Shown one piece after another: positions 42,932 to 54,358 of a DNA stretch of 64,000 nt (position 1 is its first letter; each line of letters starts with the position of its first letter). The position numbers and the translations under genes are program-made. Origin of the DNA: Alentia gelatinosa. Lineage: Eukaryota > Annelida > Polychaeta > Phyllodocida > Polynoidae. The DNA is taken from contig OX465584.1 of the NCBI GenBank assembly GCA_950022655.1, positions 48,776,723-48,840,722 of the forward strand. The letters run 5' to 3'. The notes under the pieces were generated by a model. The model worked only from the letters and a program-made list of their open reading frames with translations. It had not been told where the DNA came from and did no database searches.

Positions 42932-45900
42932 TCACCACTTGAATTGTACTCCAGTGAAGTCATAAAACTTGCCAGCATGCTCTTCAGAGGCAGTGGCAAA
43001 GAATTTAAAGAGACTGGAGACACTCTTCTCTGTGGTGATGAGGGCGTTGGGGCCACCCATTTCTGTCTTCACCCAGCCGGGGTGCACGGCTACTACCAGG
43101 ATACCCTCTGGAGTCAGGTCGATTGCCAGACAACTTGTCACCATGTTCAGACCAGCCTGAAACATGAAGCATATTTGTGTTGTGACAATGGTCTACTGCA
43201 CATCCCTTCCATGGTAAAATAGTGGGCATAGGGTCCCATTGCTACAATAAGACCCAGTGTTTCTGTTTGTTTTTCTTTCACCAAAGGAATCTGCATACCA
43301 CACGGACATACGATAGGAATTACATTAAGATCCGTAGCCACTGAAAATATGCCCTGAGTTTTCGTTGGAGTGCAATTTCAAGAGGCAAAGCTAAGTAAGA
43401 TTATGTAGCAAACCAAAATGAATGACATATTTTTAATGGCTATGGATTGAATGCAGTTCAGATTCTATCTCACCCCTGTTTTCGATGATCACTGTCGATT
43501 TGATCACTGATAGTGATTATTTCAAAATGTTTACTGTAAATCTATGTAGACATGCCAGTTACCAGCATTGAGGCATACATAACGCCATCTGGTGAGAGAT
43601 AGCTGCATTACTTCAACAGGCTATTTCAACAGTGACACACATGTATATTTAGAAAATTATGAAATTTAGGAAAAGGTTACGATATACAAATATTTTTTAA
43701 TTTTGAGAAGTTATAGTTAGATATCAGACCTGTATGACAAGTTTGACCCTGTCACCATTTTGGAGATCATTTGGAGAAAATGCACACATGATGCTCCCGA
43801 CCGTGGAATGCAAAACAGTGACCAATTACCCACTGCACCTGAGACCAATCTCTATGTCATTATCATTTGTCTATGGAATTTGATGACCTCAAAAGGGTCG
43901 TTAACTGGTCACTATTAGCGATTGTTATGACTACAAAACACCTCCCTGGGTTGGTTGGTTGGTTGGTTGGTTGGTTGGTTGGTTTGATTTAACGTCCGGT
44001 TAACCATTCCAGGGTCCTGTTTTTCAGAAAGCGACGTCTATATTACTTGTGATCGAAAAAGAGTGATTGTTTGGGAGACCCAAAGAGTAATCATGACCAC
44101 AAAGTATTCCTCAGACCCGATCACTGTTGGGCTGTTATGACCACTGTTAGCCCAAGGCCCATTCAAAATCAAAAACATGTCTCACATGTATATTGCTTAA
44201 CAAAAAATTATGAAATTTGGGAATAGTGGTCACCAAATGGTCACGACTCTGGAACAAAACAGTGACCAAGACCTTTTACCCCCTCAAAATGGTTACTATT
44301 ATTATGACCATTTGTCTCTGGAACCCAATGTTCTCAAAACGGTCACTAACTGGTCACTATCACATATGGTCACAACTGAAAAGCAGGCCCCAGGTTCTTA
44401 CCAGACTTTTACAAGATTGTTTTTCATCAATTTTGTAATGAATTTAGGTAGAAATCTCACCCCTACACATTTATCGAGACGAGAGTACTTTTACTTCCCA
44501 CACCACATAGACACAGTATGAGAAGGATTGGTCTTTGCTATAGCAGTAATCCACCACTGCTGGGGATGAAGAAGAGTGGCTGCAGTGAGACTCGAACCCA
44601 CAAGCTTGGGGTTACAAGTCCAGTGCATTAACCACTGAGCTAGCCCCTCCTCACCCCCAGCTCCCTGGGTTATATATTTGTGATGTTCTATGTCTGGGTT
44701 GCATACCTTTGAAGTTCTGTAGGCATAGCTTCCGCCTGATCTATTGTCACTCATGCTGCCCACACGAGACGAGATGTTGACCACACTAGCACGGCTGTAA
44801 CTAAGGTTAGACCCTTGAACCTTTCCTGCTGCTTGGCGCAATAAAGGTAGAAATGCCTGCAAATAATTGCCAAGAGTACTGGTAAACGAAAAAACAATTT
44901 GCGACCGCCAATTTAATCTGTAGGAGAGGGTAGACCCTCTCGCTTATAGTGGGCGCTAGGCAGCCATTTAGAAAGCGAAAATTGATATTTATGTAGCGGC
45001 AGAAACATGGAAAATTATTGTGCTGTATGATATTTATCACAAAAATATAGAGATGGATAATTTATGAGGTGGAACCTGTTCTTTTACTTCCACCAACAAA
45101 TGAAGATGACTGGTCTTTCATATAGCAGTAAATCTACCACTGCTGGTGATGAAGGAGAGAAATGGCTGCACCCCACACCATATCTATAGACATGGTATGA
45201 GAAGGACTGGCCTTTAATATAGCAGTTAATTTATCACTGCTGAGGTTGAAGTAGAAAAGCAGATGCCACCACTCCCAAAGACATGGTATGAGAAGGCTGA
45301 TATTTTATATGGCAGTAAGTCTACTACTGCTGGAGATGAAGTAGAAAGGTGGCTGCACGCCACACTCCATAGACATGGTATGAGAAGGACTGTCCTTTGA
45401 TATATCAGTAAGTCTACCACTGCTGTGGGATTCAACCCTCAACCTTGGGGTTACTAGTTCAGTGTGTTAACTACTAACTAGCTAACTCCCCAACCCCAAA
45501 TTTCGATTAACCCTTTCAAGTCTGAGAAGGCATGGAGGCATTTCCCTAGTGAACCGTGAAGATGCCTCCAGGCTTTTTGGGGGGCGTTTAAAAAACAGCT
45601 GAATGTGAAGAGAAACAAGAGCTAACTGCGCATTATCAAATAGAAATATTGGCCTTTAAAGACCAAATAAGCAGGTGGACACTTTTAAAACTCAATACAA
45701 TTCAAAGGTCAAAGTTAATTACTTCATGGTGATCCTTCATGGATGAGTGCACACAGACCTGTTTGCATGCTCCCTAGCCACGTGGGGGACACAACTTTGT
45801 TTCTATGTAGACCAATAAAGTAGGGTAAGCCAATATCTGGTGGTAAATGACATTACAAATGATTTTACAAAACAATGCCATTTGACTAGGTCTTGACTGA

Positions 45901-48900
45901 TTCCTACAACAAGGTTATGTACCATTTTGACTTCTGTTTATGTGTAAATATGCTGAATAAACCATCCTCTCATACACCTCATGCCTCCCCCCCCCCTCCT
46001 ATTATGAGATTTGGCAATAATACATGAATAGCACATCAAATATACATTTCACCTAAATAATGACACTTCCTAGAGTGTAACAAACTGTCAGTGCCACTTA
46101 TAGAGATGGTAAATGTTACACCAATGCTCACTGTAAATCAATATTGAGTAAACATCTGTTTGAACATGCCCATTTCACTGACCCCCCGCCCCCCCCCCCC
46201 CCCCACACACACACACTTTTAACAAATACTTGAATATCTCTGTAAGTATTGAATTTACTTAGAAAATTCCACTTCCTAGCACCTGATTCAACCAGTTGAA
46301 GGGGTAGAAATATGTCCATAAAGGAGTTCTTAAAAATGGACCTGTGACTATAAAGGTCCCCCCAAAACTGAATTCCCTTTTTTTAAATCTATGCCAAAAT
46401 ACTAAATATTAAAACTGTAAGGCATTGTACCACCATAAAACCTTCTATCCAAAACAGATTCCTATCTGTACTTAGTTAGCTATAAAAAGCAAAAATGTGG
46501 TCAGGTCATCTAGTGACTTTACATGCATGTGTACTACAGTAGGCTATAGCCATAACCTAAAGACCAACCGTCCACCTGCTAATAATTTATTTAGTCTCAT
46601 GATTTTTTCAGGATGTATAGAAGACTATATCATTATTTCAATTTACTGTGGGTTAGAATACTGTAGCCAAGGCAATCCCATGGTCATATTTGCTTGGTGC
46701 ATATAGCATTGTAGTCGTATGCATATAGCTGCAGGCTTCTAGCAGGTCGCTTCAGAATTATGTTCAGGGGTTGTGCATGACACAACTGCTAGGGTATAGG
46801 GTCGATTTTCAGAACACTAGCAGGTTATCATGTTACTACTTTCTGATCATTCAAGAGATACCATTGCCATGTCCACGGAAGCGATAGAAGTACTAAAGAG
46901 TAGAGGTTATTTGTTCCTCGTTGTCAGCAGAAGAAAGTTTTTTAGTCTTTATTGCAGGGATGCTAGTTGGGGTCAGAAAAAATTCCTACATGGGGACTGA
47001 GGCCAGTCTATGTATCACCTAAAACGCACATGGTGTATGGGGAATCCCCATCACTCTCCTAGCAGATTCTTGGGCATATATTTTAAGCCAATCAGAAGTC
47101 AGTATTCAAGTTTGCCCTTATCCGTAGGAGCATTTCCTACAGGAATCCTACCATCCTACAGTTCTAGGTTGGAGCACTGGGATCCATAGGGCCTCTAACT
47201 GAGTGTACTCGGGGTAGCTAAATTCGGAATTTTGAAAGAATACAGAACAAGTTTATCTAAGATTTAGATTTCAGGGAACCTGGAGTCTATTTTGTTTTCA
47301 AAACATACAATTTCTTGAAATTTTCATCACTTTGAGACTAAAATGAAAATCCTACATGTAGGCAAAATCCTACAATCTGGCATCCCTGTTATTGTTTCTT
47401 GGTTGAAATATAGAAATAAACATACCTTTGTTATCATGAGTGGTGCTACTGTATTTGTTTGAAAAATATCCATCATGTCTTCTGCAGTAACTGTGTCAAG
47501 TGTTTTTCTAGACTTGAAGATGGTAGCGGCATTGTGGATCAGCATGTTGAGGCCTTCTCCTTCTACAGCCTCCGCAACAGTGTCATACAAACTGGGAATC
47601 ATCTCTTCTTTTGATACATCTGAATACAATGTATATGAATATTTACCAAATTATATTTTCAAATACCAAGAAAGTCGGTAAGGCTTGCACTGACTTATCT
47701 AGTCACCTTTATATCATCGGCTTATGTTTTAAACAACAGAAGTGCTAATTTCTTACAGCATGGCATATGCTACCAGACCGGCAATATTCGACTCGGCCAG
47801 GAGTGTGCCAAACATGCTTATAGTTTACAATCCACCAGTTCTGCTGCCCGCCACACTGGCTGGTAACCAGCTGGTAACTGGCAAAAGCTTAAGTTTTACT
47901 AGTTCATTCCTGTGTGGCCGCACCAGTGAGCGTGTGACCTAGAGGGGTAGTAAAAGTGAGAGGTAGGACCGCAACAGTGCCAGCAACAGCTAAACCAACA
48001 GTGACAATGACAAGATCCCATTTCATCAGTGCTCTCACTGTTGAGGTGTCACCAACTCTCACTGTGGGCATATTTTACAGCAAAGTGCACTTAGTGAGCA
48101 CAGTGTCTCGCTATGCTGTCAAACCTCACTGTGTGTGTATAGAGGATTTCCCGTGCTTCCCATGAGAATTAAGCGATGAAATATAACCTATAATCATACC
48201 AAATATGAAGAAGAACGGCCATACCGTTCCGAAGATATCAGCGTTTGAATTTTTCACTCCCTCCGTGCGTTTGCGTTGGTCACTGTTCTTTTTCACTCCC
48301 TCCGTAGTGCAGCGGGGTTTTGGCTGTTCTTTTTGTCTCCCCCCGAAGGCCGGCGGGAAGTGCTCGACACTGGCCACCAGAGCAGTATTTGCTATGACAA
48401 AATTCAAACGCTGATATCTTCGGAACGGTGCGGCCGATGATGACTGATGAAACGGGTTCTGCCACTCTTGGTGCCGCTCGTGTCCCAAGTGCAGTTCAGG
48501 CTTGACTGCACCTTCTAATGAAACGCAAACTGCCGCTTTGCTGCCACTGTTGCCAACAGCAAGACTTATTGCTCCTAGTAAAACAGCTACGCGGCACCAT
48601 TTTCATGCCATAGTGCTGGCACAGTGGAGCACTCCCTTAAGACATAGGACTATCAAATCAAACCATGCTACTTAATTTGTTTGCAGCATATTTATTAATA
48701 TTTTCAGGAGCAGCATTGGTAGAGGAAAATATAAATGATACAAAAGCATCAGTGATCCAGAAATTTCGGTTTTAGAAAGCTTTTCATCAAAATTAGGATT
48801 CTATTCAGTATGCAAAATAGAGAAAAAAAATTATAGGTATGTATTACTCACCGAATTTCACCACCTTTACTGCAGAATTGGACGATGCTATCTCATGCAA

Positions 48901-49284
48901 ATCCTAAAAGCACAAGTTATGCTTTCAAACAAACTATCAATGAATCGACTGATTTTAAGTAATTTCTTTTGTTTCTTTGAGGTTTTGAGGAATTATAGTT
49001 TATCTGTATATCTGTATCAAAAAGACGATAAGCGGCGACAACTCAGACCTACGCACTGATCATCAGGGCGCGGGGGGAACAGAAAGTTTTAACAAATCAT
49101 TTATTCTGTACCCCTAGCAGCGGGTAGTATTTCATCGAATAATAACCTTTGCATCATCAGGGTTCCGACAGGTTGCAAACAGATGTGTGGGCGGTGTAGG
49201 CAGGCTCAGTAACTGTCGAACCATCTCCAAGCCAATCCCTCGGTTGGCGCCTGTGATGAGAACTGACCTTGGAGCGACCTGCAT
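42932..49284 (-). CDS. Short-chain dehydrogenase/reductase, C-factor/sniffer type, five exons
   Basis: Exons on the minus strand: 49284-49147, 48903-48852, 47619-47426, 44856-44707 and 43156-42932, giving 252 residues. The frame is unbroken across all four introns. The protein is a cytosolic NAD(P)-dependent Rossmann-fold oxidoreductase. It has TGANRGIG (11-18) for cofactor binding, HNAA (92-95) in place of NNAG, Ser near 157-158 in VVNISS, YRTSK (174-178) with the catalytic Tyr and Lys, and HPGWVKTEMGG in the C-terminal part. Length and motifs fit the C-factor/sniffer/carbonyl-reductase-like group (about 250 aa); the substrate is unknown. Donors are GTATG, GTGAG and similar, but intron 1 has a weak GTTATT. 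The ATG follows TTTAG, so an upstream noncoding exon is possible. The introns carry SINEs and a MITE. Confidence 0.92.
43625..44395. repeat. Diverged 0.55-kb direct duplication in SDR intron 4
   Basis: 43625-43950 and 44170-44395 share, in order, CATGTATATT, AAATTATGAAATTT(A/G)GG, ACAGTGACCAA, CATTTGTCT.TGGAA, CTCAAAA.GGTC and TAACTGGTCACTAT. Many copies of GGTCAC/GTGACC words give it a palindromic look. The (GGTT)n and tail motif lie between the two units. Confidence 0.55.
43951..44045 (-). mobile_element. (GGTT)n plus SINE/LINE tail
   Basis: Eight GGTT units (43951-43983), then GATTTAACGTCCGGTTAACC. On the minus strand this is GACGTTAAA followed by an AACC simple tail, the same ending as the 40131 SINE. 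Confidence 0.65.
44438..44650 (-). mobile_element. tRNA-headed SINE in SDR intron 4
   Basis: Minus strand: GGAGGGGCTAGCTCAGTGGT (A box), ACTTGTAA anticodon-loop-like, GGGTTCGAGTCTCAC (intact B box), then the body unit and GGGGTGAGATTTCTACCTAA. The tail may be the (GGTT)n stretch at 43951, displaced by other DNA. The A and B boxes of the pol III promoter are well preserved here. It ends 57 bases from SDR exon 4. Confidence 0.8.
45082..45490 (-). mobile_element. SINE with four tandem internal units
   Basis: The body unit (AGACATGGTATGAGAAGGAC / GGCCTTTGATATAGCAGTAA / GTCTACCACTGCTGG / GATGAAG) is repeated, with unit starts near 45095, 45188, 45279 and 45371, i.e. a period of 91-92 bp. A tRNA-like head lies at the right end (GGATTCAACC.., CTTGGGGTTACTAGTTCAGT). 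Other copies have one or two units. It lies in SDR intron 3. Confidence 0.75.
45510..45585. repeat. Short hairpin repeat, partner of 63270-63340
   Basis: CCTTTCAAGTCTGAGAAGGC, ATGGAGGCATTTCCCTAGTG and GATGCCTCCAGGCTTT match CTTTCAGTCCTAGCAATGCC, TGGAGGCATTCCCATGCAGG and GAATGCCTCCAGGCATT at the right end of the window. The inner GGAGGCAT/ATGCCTCC arms can pair. Confidence 0.55.
46178..46217. repeat. Poly-C followed by (CA)n
   Basis: C-run broken by one G, then ACACACACACAC, within SDR intron 3. Confidence 0.9.
46218..47425. other. Rest of SDR intron 3
   Basis: No further coding exon is needed or seen. Some sequence near 46960-47190 has repeat-like character (CCTACAGGAATCCTACCATC, CTACATGTAGGCAAAATCC) but no defined ends. 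Confidence 0.4.
48216..48435. mobile_element. 220-bp MITE in SDR intron 2
   Basis: CGGCCATACCGTTCCGAAGA / TATCAGCGTTTGAATTTT at the left is repeated inverted at the right (AAAATTCAAACGCTGATATC / TTCGGAACGGTGCGGCCG). The TIRs are about 38 bp and nearly perfect. A TTTTTCACTCCCTCCGT direct repeat occurs inside (48256 and 48290). No ORF. Confidence 0.85.
49106..49146. repeat. Short repeat of the CTGCACCCC family in SDR intron 1
   Basis: CTGTACCCCTAGCAGCGGGT / AGTATTTCATCGAATAATAA ends exactly at the weak donor of SDR exon 1. The odd GTTATT donor may therefore lie in transposon-derived sequence. Confidence 0.45.
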
Positions 49285-49410
49285 CTAAATGTATGATATG
49301 TGGTATATGGTTAAATTGTGAAGTGAACAGGAGAAAAGGGATAACAAGGTAAAATGGCTACTTGTACTATTTCACTAGTGCAACAGGCATCAATCTGTCT
49401 AGCTGATGTG

Positions 49411-49522
49411 GCTATTCCACCAAGAAGGGGAAGCCCCCGGCCGGGCGATGTGTTCGGCAGCAGTAGCCGGGCCAAACGTTTTTTCCCTCCCACCGCCGGC
49501 AAAATCTGCTTGGTGGAATAGC
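49411..49522. mobile_element. 112-bp element with 14-bp inverted ends
   Basis: GCTATTCCACCAAG at the left and CTTGGTGGAATAGC at the right are exact inverses. Directly beside it, 49541-49611 is bounded by TGTTCCATT/AATGGAACA. The pair may be one nested or compound element. GC-rich interior; overlapping ORFs are not credible genes. Confidence 0.5.
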
Positions 49523-49615
49523 AATCTGAAGCGGGTGTTCCATTGAGACAGTACAGGCTTCAAAAAGGATGCTGTCGGTGACCGTTCTGGATAAAACACT
49601 AGTGTAATGGAACAG

Positions 49616-50153
49616 CGCTGTGCGACATCCTGCGGCGATCTCCGGGTGTTGGTACCACCCACAGTGTACATACACAACCTAACCACACGCTCTAGTACCT
49701 TCGCCATTTTTTAAAAGCATTTTTGGTGATAGACCGTAGATGTTAAATTTTGTCGGGTTAATGGAACTCACCCACAGAAAGAAAAACTTAAGACCTTGAA
49801 AAAGAAAAGGCTGTTTTCTGTGGAAATGGGGAAAGCTGCCATCTCTGTTTCTTGTAACACTCTCACTGAGATGGCTTATCAAAAAGAGTTTGGTAGCGTA
49901 TTCCATCGGGCAGACTGAATGGCACCATAAGGGCTCCATTTCAATGCATATCAAGCGGATATATTATAGATATAAGTGCAGTGGCGCAGGCCATATACTC
50001 ATTGGTTGCGACTGTACGACTGCCGAACGGCCAAAACCTGCTAAAAGCTGATAAAATAGCTTTTTGCTGTTACGCGCCAGCGGCTCCTGTATGGCGGCCG
50101 TGCGGGCGCCGCTGATTGATGGACCTCTCAAAAAGCATGCTTGAAAGATGCCT
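49616..50153. other. Upstream flank of the SDR gene
   Basis: The minus-strand promoter of the SDR gene should be in this area. AAAAAATGGCGAAGG (49709-49695, minus) is a YY1/Kozak-like motif. GGGCTCCATTTC at 49930 is unremarkable. No definite start site. Confidence 0.3.
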
Positions 50154-50600
50154 GGGCCCCGTTGCTCCTGTTTTTGTGTTATCGCTAGCTATAATCGGAT
50201 CGCAATTTTATTTTTACGATTACTTTAGCGATCCGCGGTATCGCTAATATTTACGATGCGATTACGATACAACAAGTCAGGGGCACATATTGAATGAGAC
50301 AGGGGAAGATTAATTAGTTCTTTAATTAAATACAGATGGCACAATAGTTAAAACTGATCTGACACCTGGTGGTGTGGATCGCTATTTCCTATAGGTAAAA
50401 GAACAAGGGGCAGGGGTTGGTGGTGCCACCATGGATCGTTATTTGAAATATCAGACAAGGCTGTATTTAACCTACAGCGATACGATCCGCAGTTCCGCAG
50501 GTCCGCGTAAAAAGTATCGCTAAAAGCCGTATTTTACGCGACGATGTGCCTATGCGATTGCGACACGATCCGCAAAATTTCTGGAGCAACCTTTTGGCCC
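50154..50600. mobile_element. 447-bp repeat-rich element with GATCCGC motifs
   Basis: The left end GGGCCCCGTTGCTCC and right end GGAGCAACCTTTTGGCCC are imperfect inverted repeats. Inside and just outside the right end, GATCCGC or its complement recurs at least seven times together with TATCGCTA and GCGATTACGA words, in both orientations. No ORF. Confidence 0.5.
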
Positions 50601-51189
50601 TCGGATCGCTATTCTGCGATCCGCAACTCTTAACAACAATTAAGGATGACATAAATAAGATATATTTCAAAAACCATCAAAATTACGAAAAGGAAATGCA
50701 TGTATCAGAGTATATATTATTTCACAGAATATATCATGTTATATTTCGTTTTATTTCTAGAAACTTATTATCCCTCTATATGTGTAGCCCAAATGGTCCT
50801 CAAACTGACCAGCTGCATTAAGATTACCCAAGGATCATAATATGTAGTGGCATCGGGAGTGTGTCGTCACTGGGAGTGTGTCGACAGAAATAAACATAAA
50901 ATTGTAGTTATGGACCAGGTTTTAATGACATGGTCTACAATGCACTATGATGACATCCCGATAAAAAGAAATATGCATCAGATGGGCAATCTGCATCATA
51001 GTGGGCTTTGAGACATTGACGGTATGAACATGGGTGATACAATAGAATAAACAATAAAAATAAAATAGACAAAAATAGACAAATAGACAATAAAAACTCA
51101 GTTCCAGGCTAAACCCATAAAGTGATTGATTTTAGACACTTAGACTTTATCGAATGACCCCAAATTTGCAGTGCACTATCTTCCACACA
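50601..51189. other. Intergenic spacer
   Basis: GGGAGTGTGTCG occurs twice at 50856-50885; CAATAAAAATAAAATAGACA repeats at 51050-51090. No gene. Confidence 0.3.
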
Positions 51190-51778
51190 TACGTGACTGA
51201 TTGAATCTTATGTACCAACGATCGCGTCTAGATAAGTATATTGATAAGATAGATAATAGAACAAGGCTACATGATGCCCCCGTAATTCGAACATATCAAC
51301 CTAATTGTCAGACTTACATGCGTAGTGTGGAGTTTGTGGGGGGAAGGATTTGGAACAACCAAAGTGCCATAACACGAAATACACCAAGTTACCATTTGTA
51401 TAAGCAGCTAACTAAGACGATCTTGATGGATAGCATACCGATATGAAACTACATGTTAATCATTACCATACATACTATGTATACTATATATATATATATA
51501 CATATGAAGACTTCAAAAGAGTGTATACGAATAAGTAAAGTGTATAACCAAGAGCATAACTATTTACCCTTGGAGTGTGGTACAACATGTACTCAGAAGT
51601 AATATGTTATGATGGGTGATAATGGCGCCCGACGAAAACCAGCCACCGGTAGTGTGCCTAGGTTGACGGTACGCCATCTTTATTGGAAAACATAAGAGAC
51701 TGATGTGTAACGATGAAAATGTAAAATATTATAGATACCAATAAAGAAAGTTGAAAAAAAGAATTTTTTAAAAAAAAT
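51190..51778 (+). mobile_element. 5'-truncated LINE fragment (ORF2 C terminus and 3' UTR)
   Basis: The frame to 51446 ends with the arrangement usual at the C terminus of Jockey-superfamily ORF2: VIRTYQPNCQTYMRSVEF, then RIWNNQ and a basic LYKQLTKTIL. A 3' UTR of about 300 bp follows, with AATAAA at 51740 and A-runs ending at 51778. The family differs from the LINEs at 52-58 kb. Confidence 0.65.
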
Positions 51779-52098
51779 ACTTGACCGAACATTATGAAAT
51801 TTGCAGATCCCGTGAGTCATATAATGAAGATACAGCACTGCAAATTTCGTGTCATTTGATAAAGACTAAAGGTCTCAAATCAACTATTTCATGGTTTAGC
51901 AGTTTTGACTCATTTATTATCTTCATTTATCTTCATACTTCTTCATTTATTATCTTCATTTTCTTCTTTTCCTCTTTATATTTAGTACTGTATCCACTAT
52001 ATAAAGTGTATATCAATGTATGTGAAGATACACATTTCATATTAATGCGGAAAGATACAAGTGGAATCTAGATGTAATCAACACAAACTATAAATGGA
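51779..52098. other. Spacer between LINE copies
   Basis: ATTTATTATCTTCATT-type short repeats at 51910-51965; no gene. Confidence 0.35.
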
Positions 52099-54358
52099 TT
52101 TTTTTTTTTTTTTTTTTTAGATATTTTTATTTCATTCTGTTGAAAACAGTTCTTCCATGAAAACATTGATACAAGCAAGTGATCATACAAGACAAGATAC
52201 ATTTATGGTTTAGGTGTGATTGATGATAAAGGATGAGGTGCTGCTGGCTTTCAGCCCGACTTTCAGGCCAACGCCCTGCTGTATTGGTTCAGTTATTAAG
52301 ATTACTGTCCAAAATAATGATTTGACAACTCCTGTCGTGTGTGTTAGTCTTTTACAAAGCGAACTGGCGTTTGGAGATGTCTGGTAGTTCCTTCCGCAGT
52401 TTATGTTTGAATACAGATTTCGTGGTGGCCATTTGGGTGTCTTCGCTGAGCCTATTCCAAAGGCTGGTTCCTCTGTAAGCCGGACTCTGTTTGTATCCTG
52501 CTGTTTTAAAATGATACTCCTTAAACCGTACCTTTCTATTGCTGCGTGTCCTTCTTTGGATGGTGTCTATATTACCTGGGTTACTCGATAGCTTATAAAA
52601 CACACTCATGAGTTGCAGATTACGCCTATACTCAAGTTTCTCGATATTACATTTAGCATGCAATGCCTCTGTGCTGAAGTCTCTGACATTAGCCCTTACG
52701 ATTAACCTCAAACTTCTATTTTGTAACCGTTGCAGTTTTGTTACATGTGTTACATTGGCTCCATTGTAGAAGAAACATGCATATTCCATTGCTGGCCTTA
52801 TAGTGCTTACATATATAATCCTCGCTACTTTTGTTGAGATTTTACTCCAAAACTTACTCAGCTTATATATCTTCGAATTAACCGTTTTTTGCACACTTCG
52901 CATACGGTTGGTTAGGGTTAACGCAGAGTCAAGATGTACCCCTAGGTATTTATACGTTGTACAGTGTGGCAACACATTTCCATTGCAGGACAAGTTTATG
53001 GGGTCTAGTCTCTTAAGGCGTGGTCTAGAGCTGTACCAACAAGTCATAGATTTTTTCGCGTTGATTGTCAGGGCATTAGAGTTACACCATTTACTTATTT
53101 GACGGACCGCTTTCTGCAATTTGTTTATGGATTCTACTTCAGACATGCAAGAGTTATAGACGACCAGGTCATCCGCATACTGTATATAAGAAACATCAGT
53201 TAGGTCAGAACACATGTCATTAATATACATGATAAACAGTAACGGGCCCAGTACCGACCCCTGAGGGACACCGAACCTGACATCAGCTAGATCCGAAACT
53301 GTGCCATTGATTTTTGTTAACTGCTTCCTGTCGTGTAGGTAATTGGTTACCCAGAGTAGGGCGTCCCTAGGCAGTAGGTACCGGGTCCGGAGCTTTGCTA
53401 ACAGCAATTGGTGAGGCACACAATCAAACGCCTTCCGAACACTGCTGTTGCATACGCTCTGTCTCGGGCCCTGTATAGATCTTCACTAAATCGGTAGAGA
53501 GCATCCGCAGTTCCTCTGTTCGAACGAAAACCGTATTGCTCATCAACCAACATTCCACGCTCATTAATATAATTGTATAGCCGTTTATGCACTATCTTCT
53601 CTAAAATTTTGTTAGGGATATTTAAGTTACTGATTGGTCGCCAATTGTTGACATTGGTGGTCTTACCATCTTTGGGGATAGGCACAATACTGCCTATTTT
53701 CCAAGACACCGGTATTCTTCCCGATTTGAGTGAATTGTTGAACAGATATTCGAACTCGTCTGATAGAATTTGCATACTCTCTTTCATAACTCTCGCCGAT
53801 ACACTATATATACCAGAAGCTTATTAGTACTAATGTTGTTCACTAATTCTTCAATTACAGTTTTATCAGTGGTGAACCCAGGCATGTTGTCTTCATACTC
53901 ATTCGGCTCCTGGTCATGCAACAATTTAGGATTTTCCTCTATTAATGTCTGGTCACAGTCATTGAATAGTTTTTGCCCAATACCTGCGAAAAATTTGTTT
54001 ATATGATTCGCCACATCTCCATCGGGGACAGGTTCCCCAGTTTGCTCATCAGCCATTGTACATTTGGCTTATTTTTTCTCACCATTAATCAAAACGTTTA
54101 CCTGCCGCCAGAAATCAGCAGGCGTGTCTGCAGTATGTTCTATGACATTTAGACAATATTCATCTCTACAATGTTTCATCATATTACGAATCTGTACACC
54201 ACGTCTTTTAATATCTCGCAGAGTATGACTATCTTTATTTGTTTTGTACTCTTTGATCATTTGTTCCCTTTCGTTGATGAGCGACAACAGTTCATCAGTT
54301 ATCCACGGTGATTTTTCTCTTTTGAACCTCATCTCCTTAATAGGGCCATATTTTGATA
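52099..54358 (-). mobile_element. Older LINE (3' part: RT, C terminus, poly-A), split by a younger LINE
   Basis: Minus strand. The 3' end is the T-run 52099-52118, with a 233-bp 3' UTR before the ORF2 stop at 52352. ORF2 shows the linker (SPWITDELLSLI), the N-terminal RT block (FRSNRGTADA), KAFDCVPHQLL, FGVPQGSVLGPLLF and the catalytic QYADDLVVY, then a C terminus with YRGTSLWNRL. It is a Jockey-superfamily (CR1/L2-like) non-LTR element. Damage: TAA at 54071-54069, frameshifts near 53822 and 53435, and a small deletion that removes the first catalytic Asp of the KAFD block. Its 5' continuation is at 57744-58598. Confidence 0.88.

Noticed and set aside
42860..43222. 120-codon plus-strand frame
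   Set aside because: Antisense shadow of the last SDR exon, whose minus-strand reading is clearly conserved.
44590..44650. tRNA gene on the minus strand
   Set aside because: A and B boxes are present, but the arms do not pair properly and the sequence continues into a SINE body.
49399..49707. 102-codon minus-strand frame starting MAKVLERVV
   Set aside because: It runs through inverted-repeat elements at 49411-49616; the codons follow transposon sequence, not a protein family.
54244..54358. Plus-strand N terminus of the 303-codon frame upstream of LISESWL
   Set aside because: This part is the antisense of the older LINE; the younger LINE begins only at about 54359.
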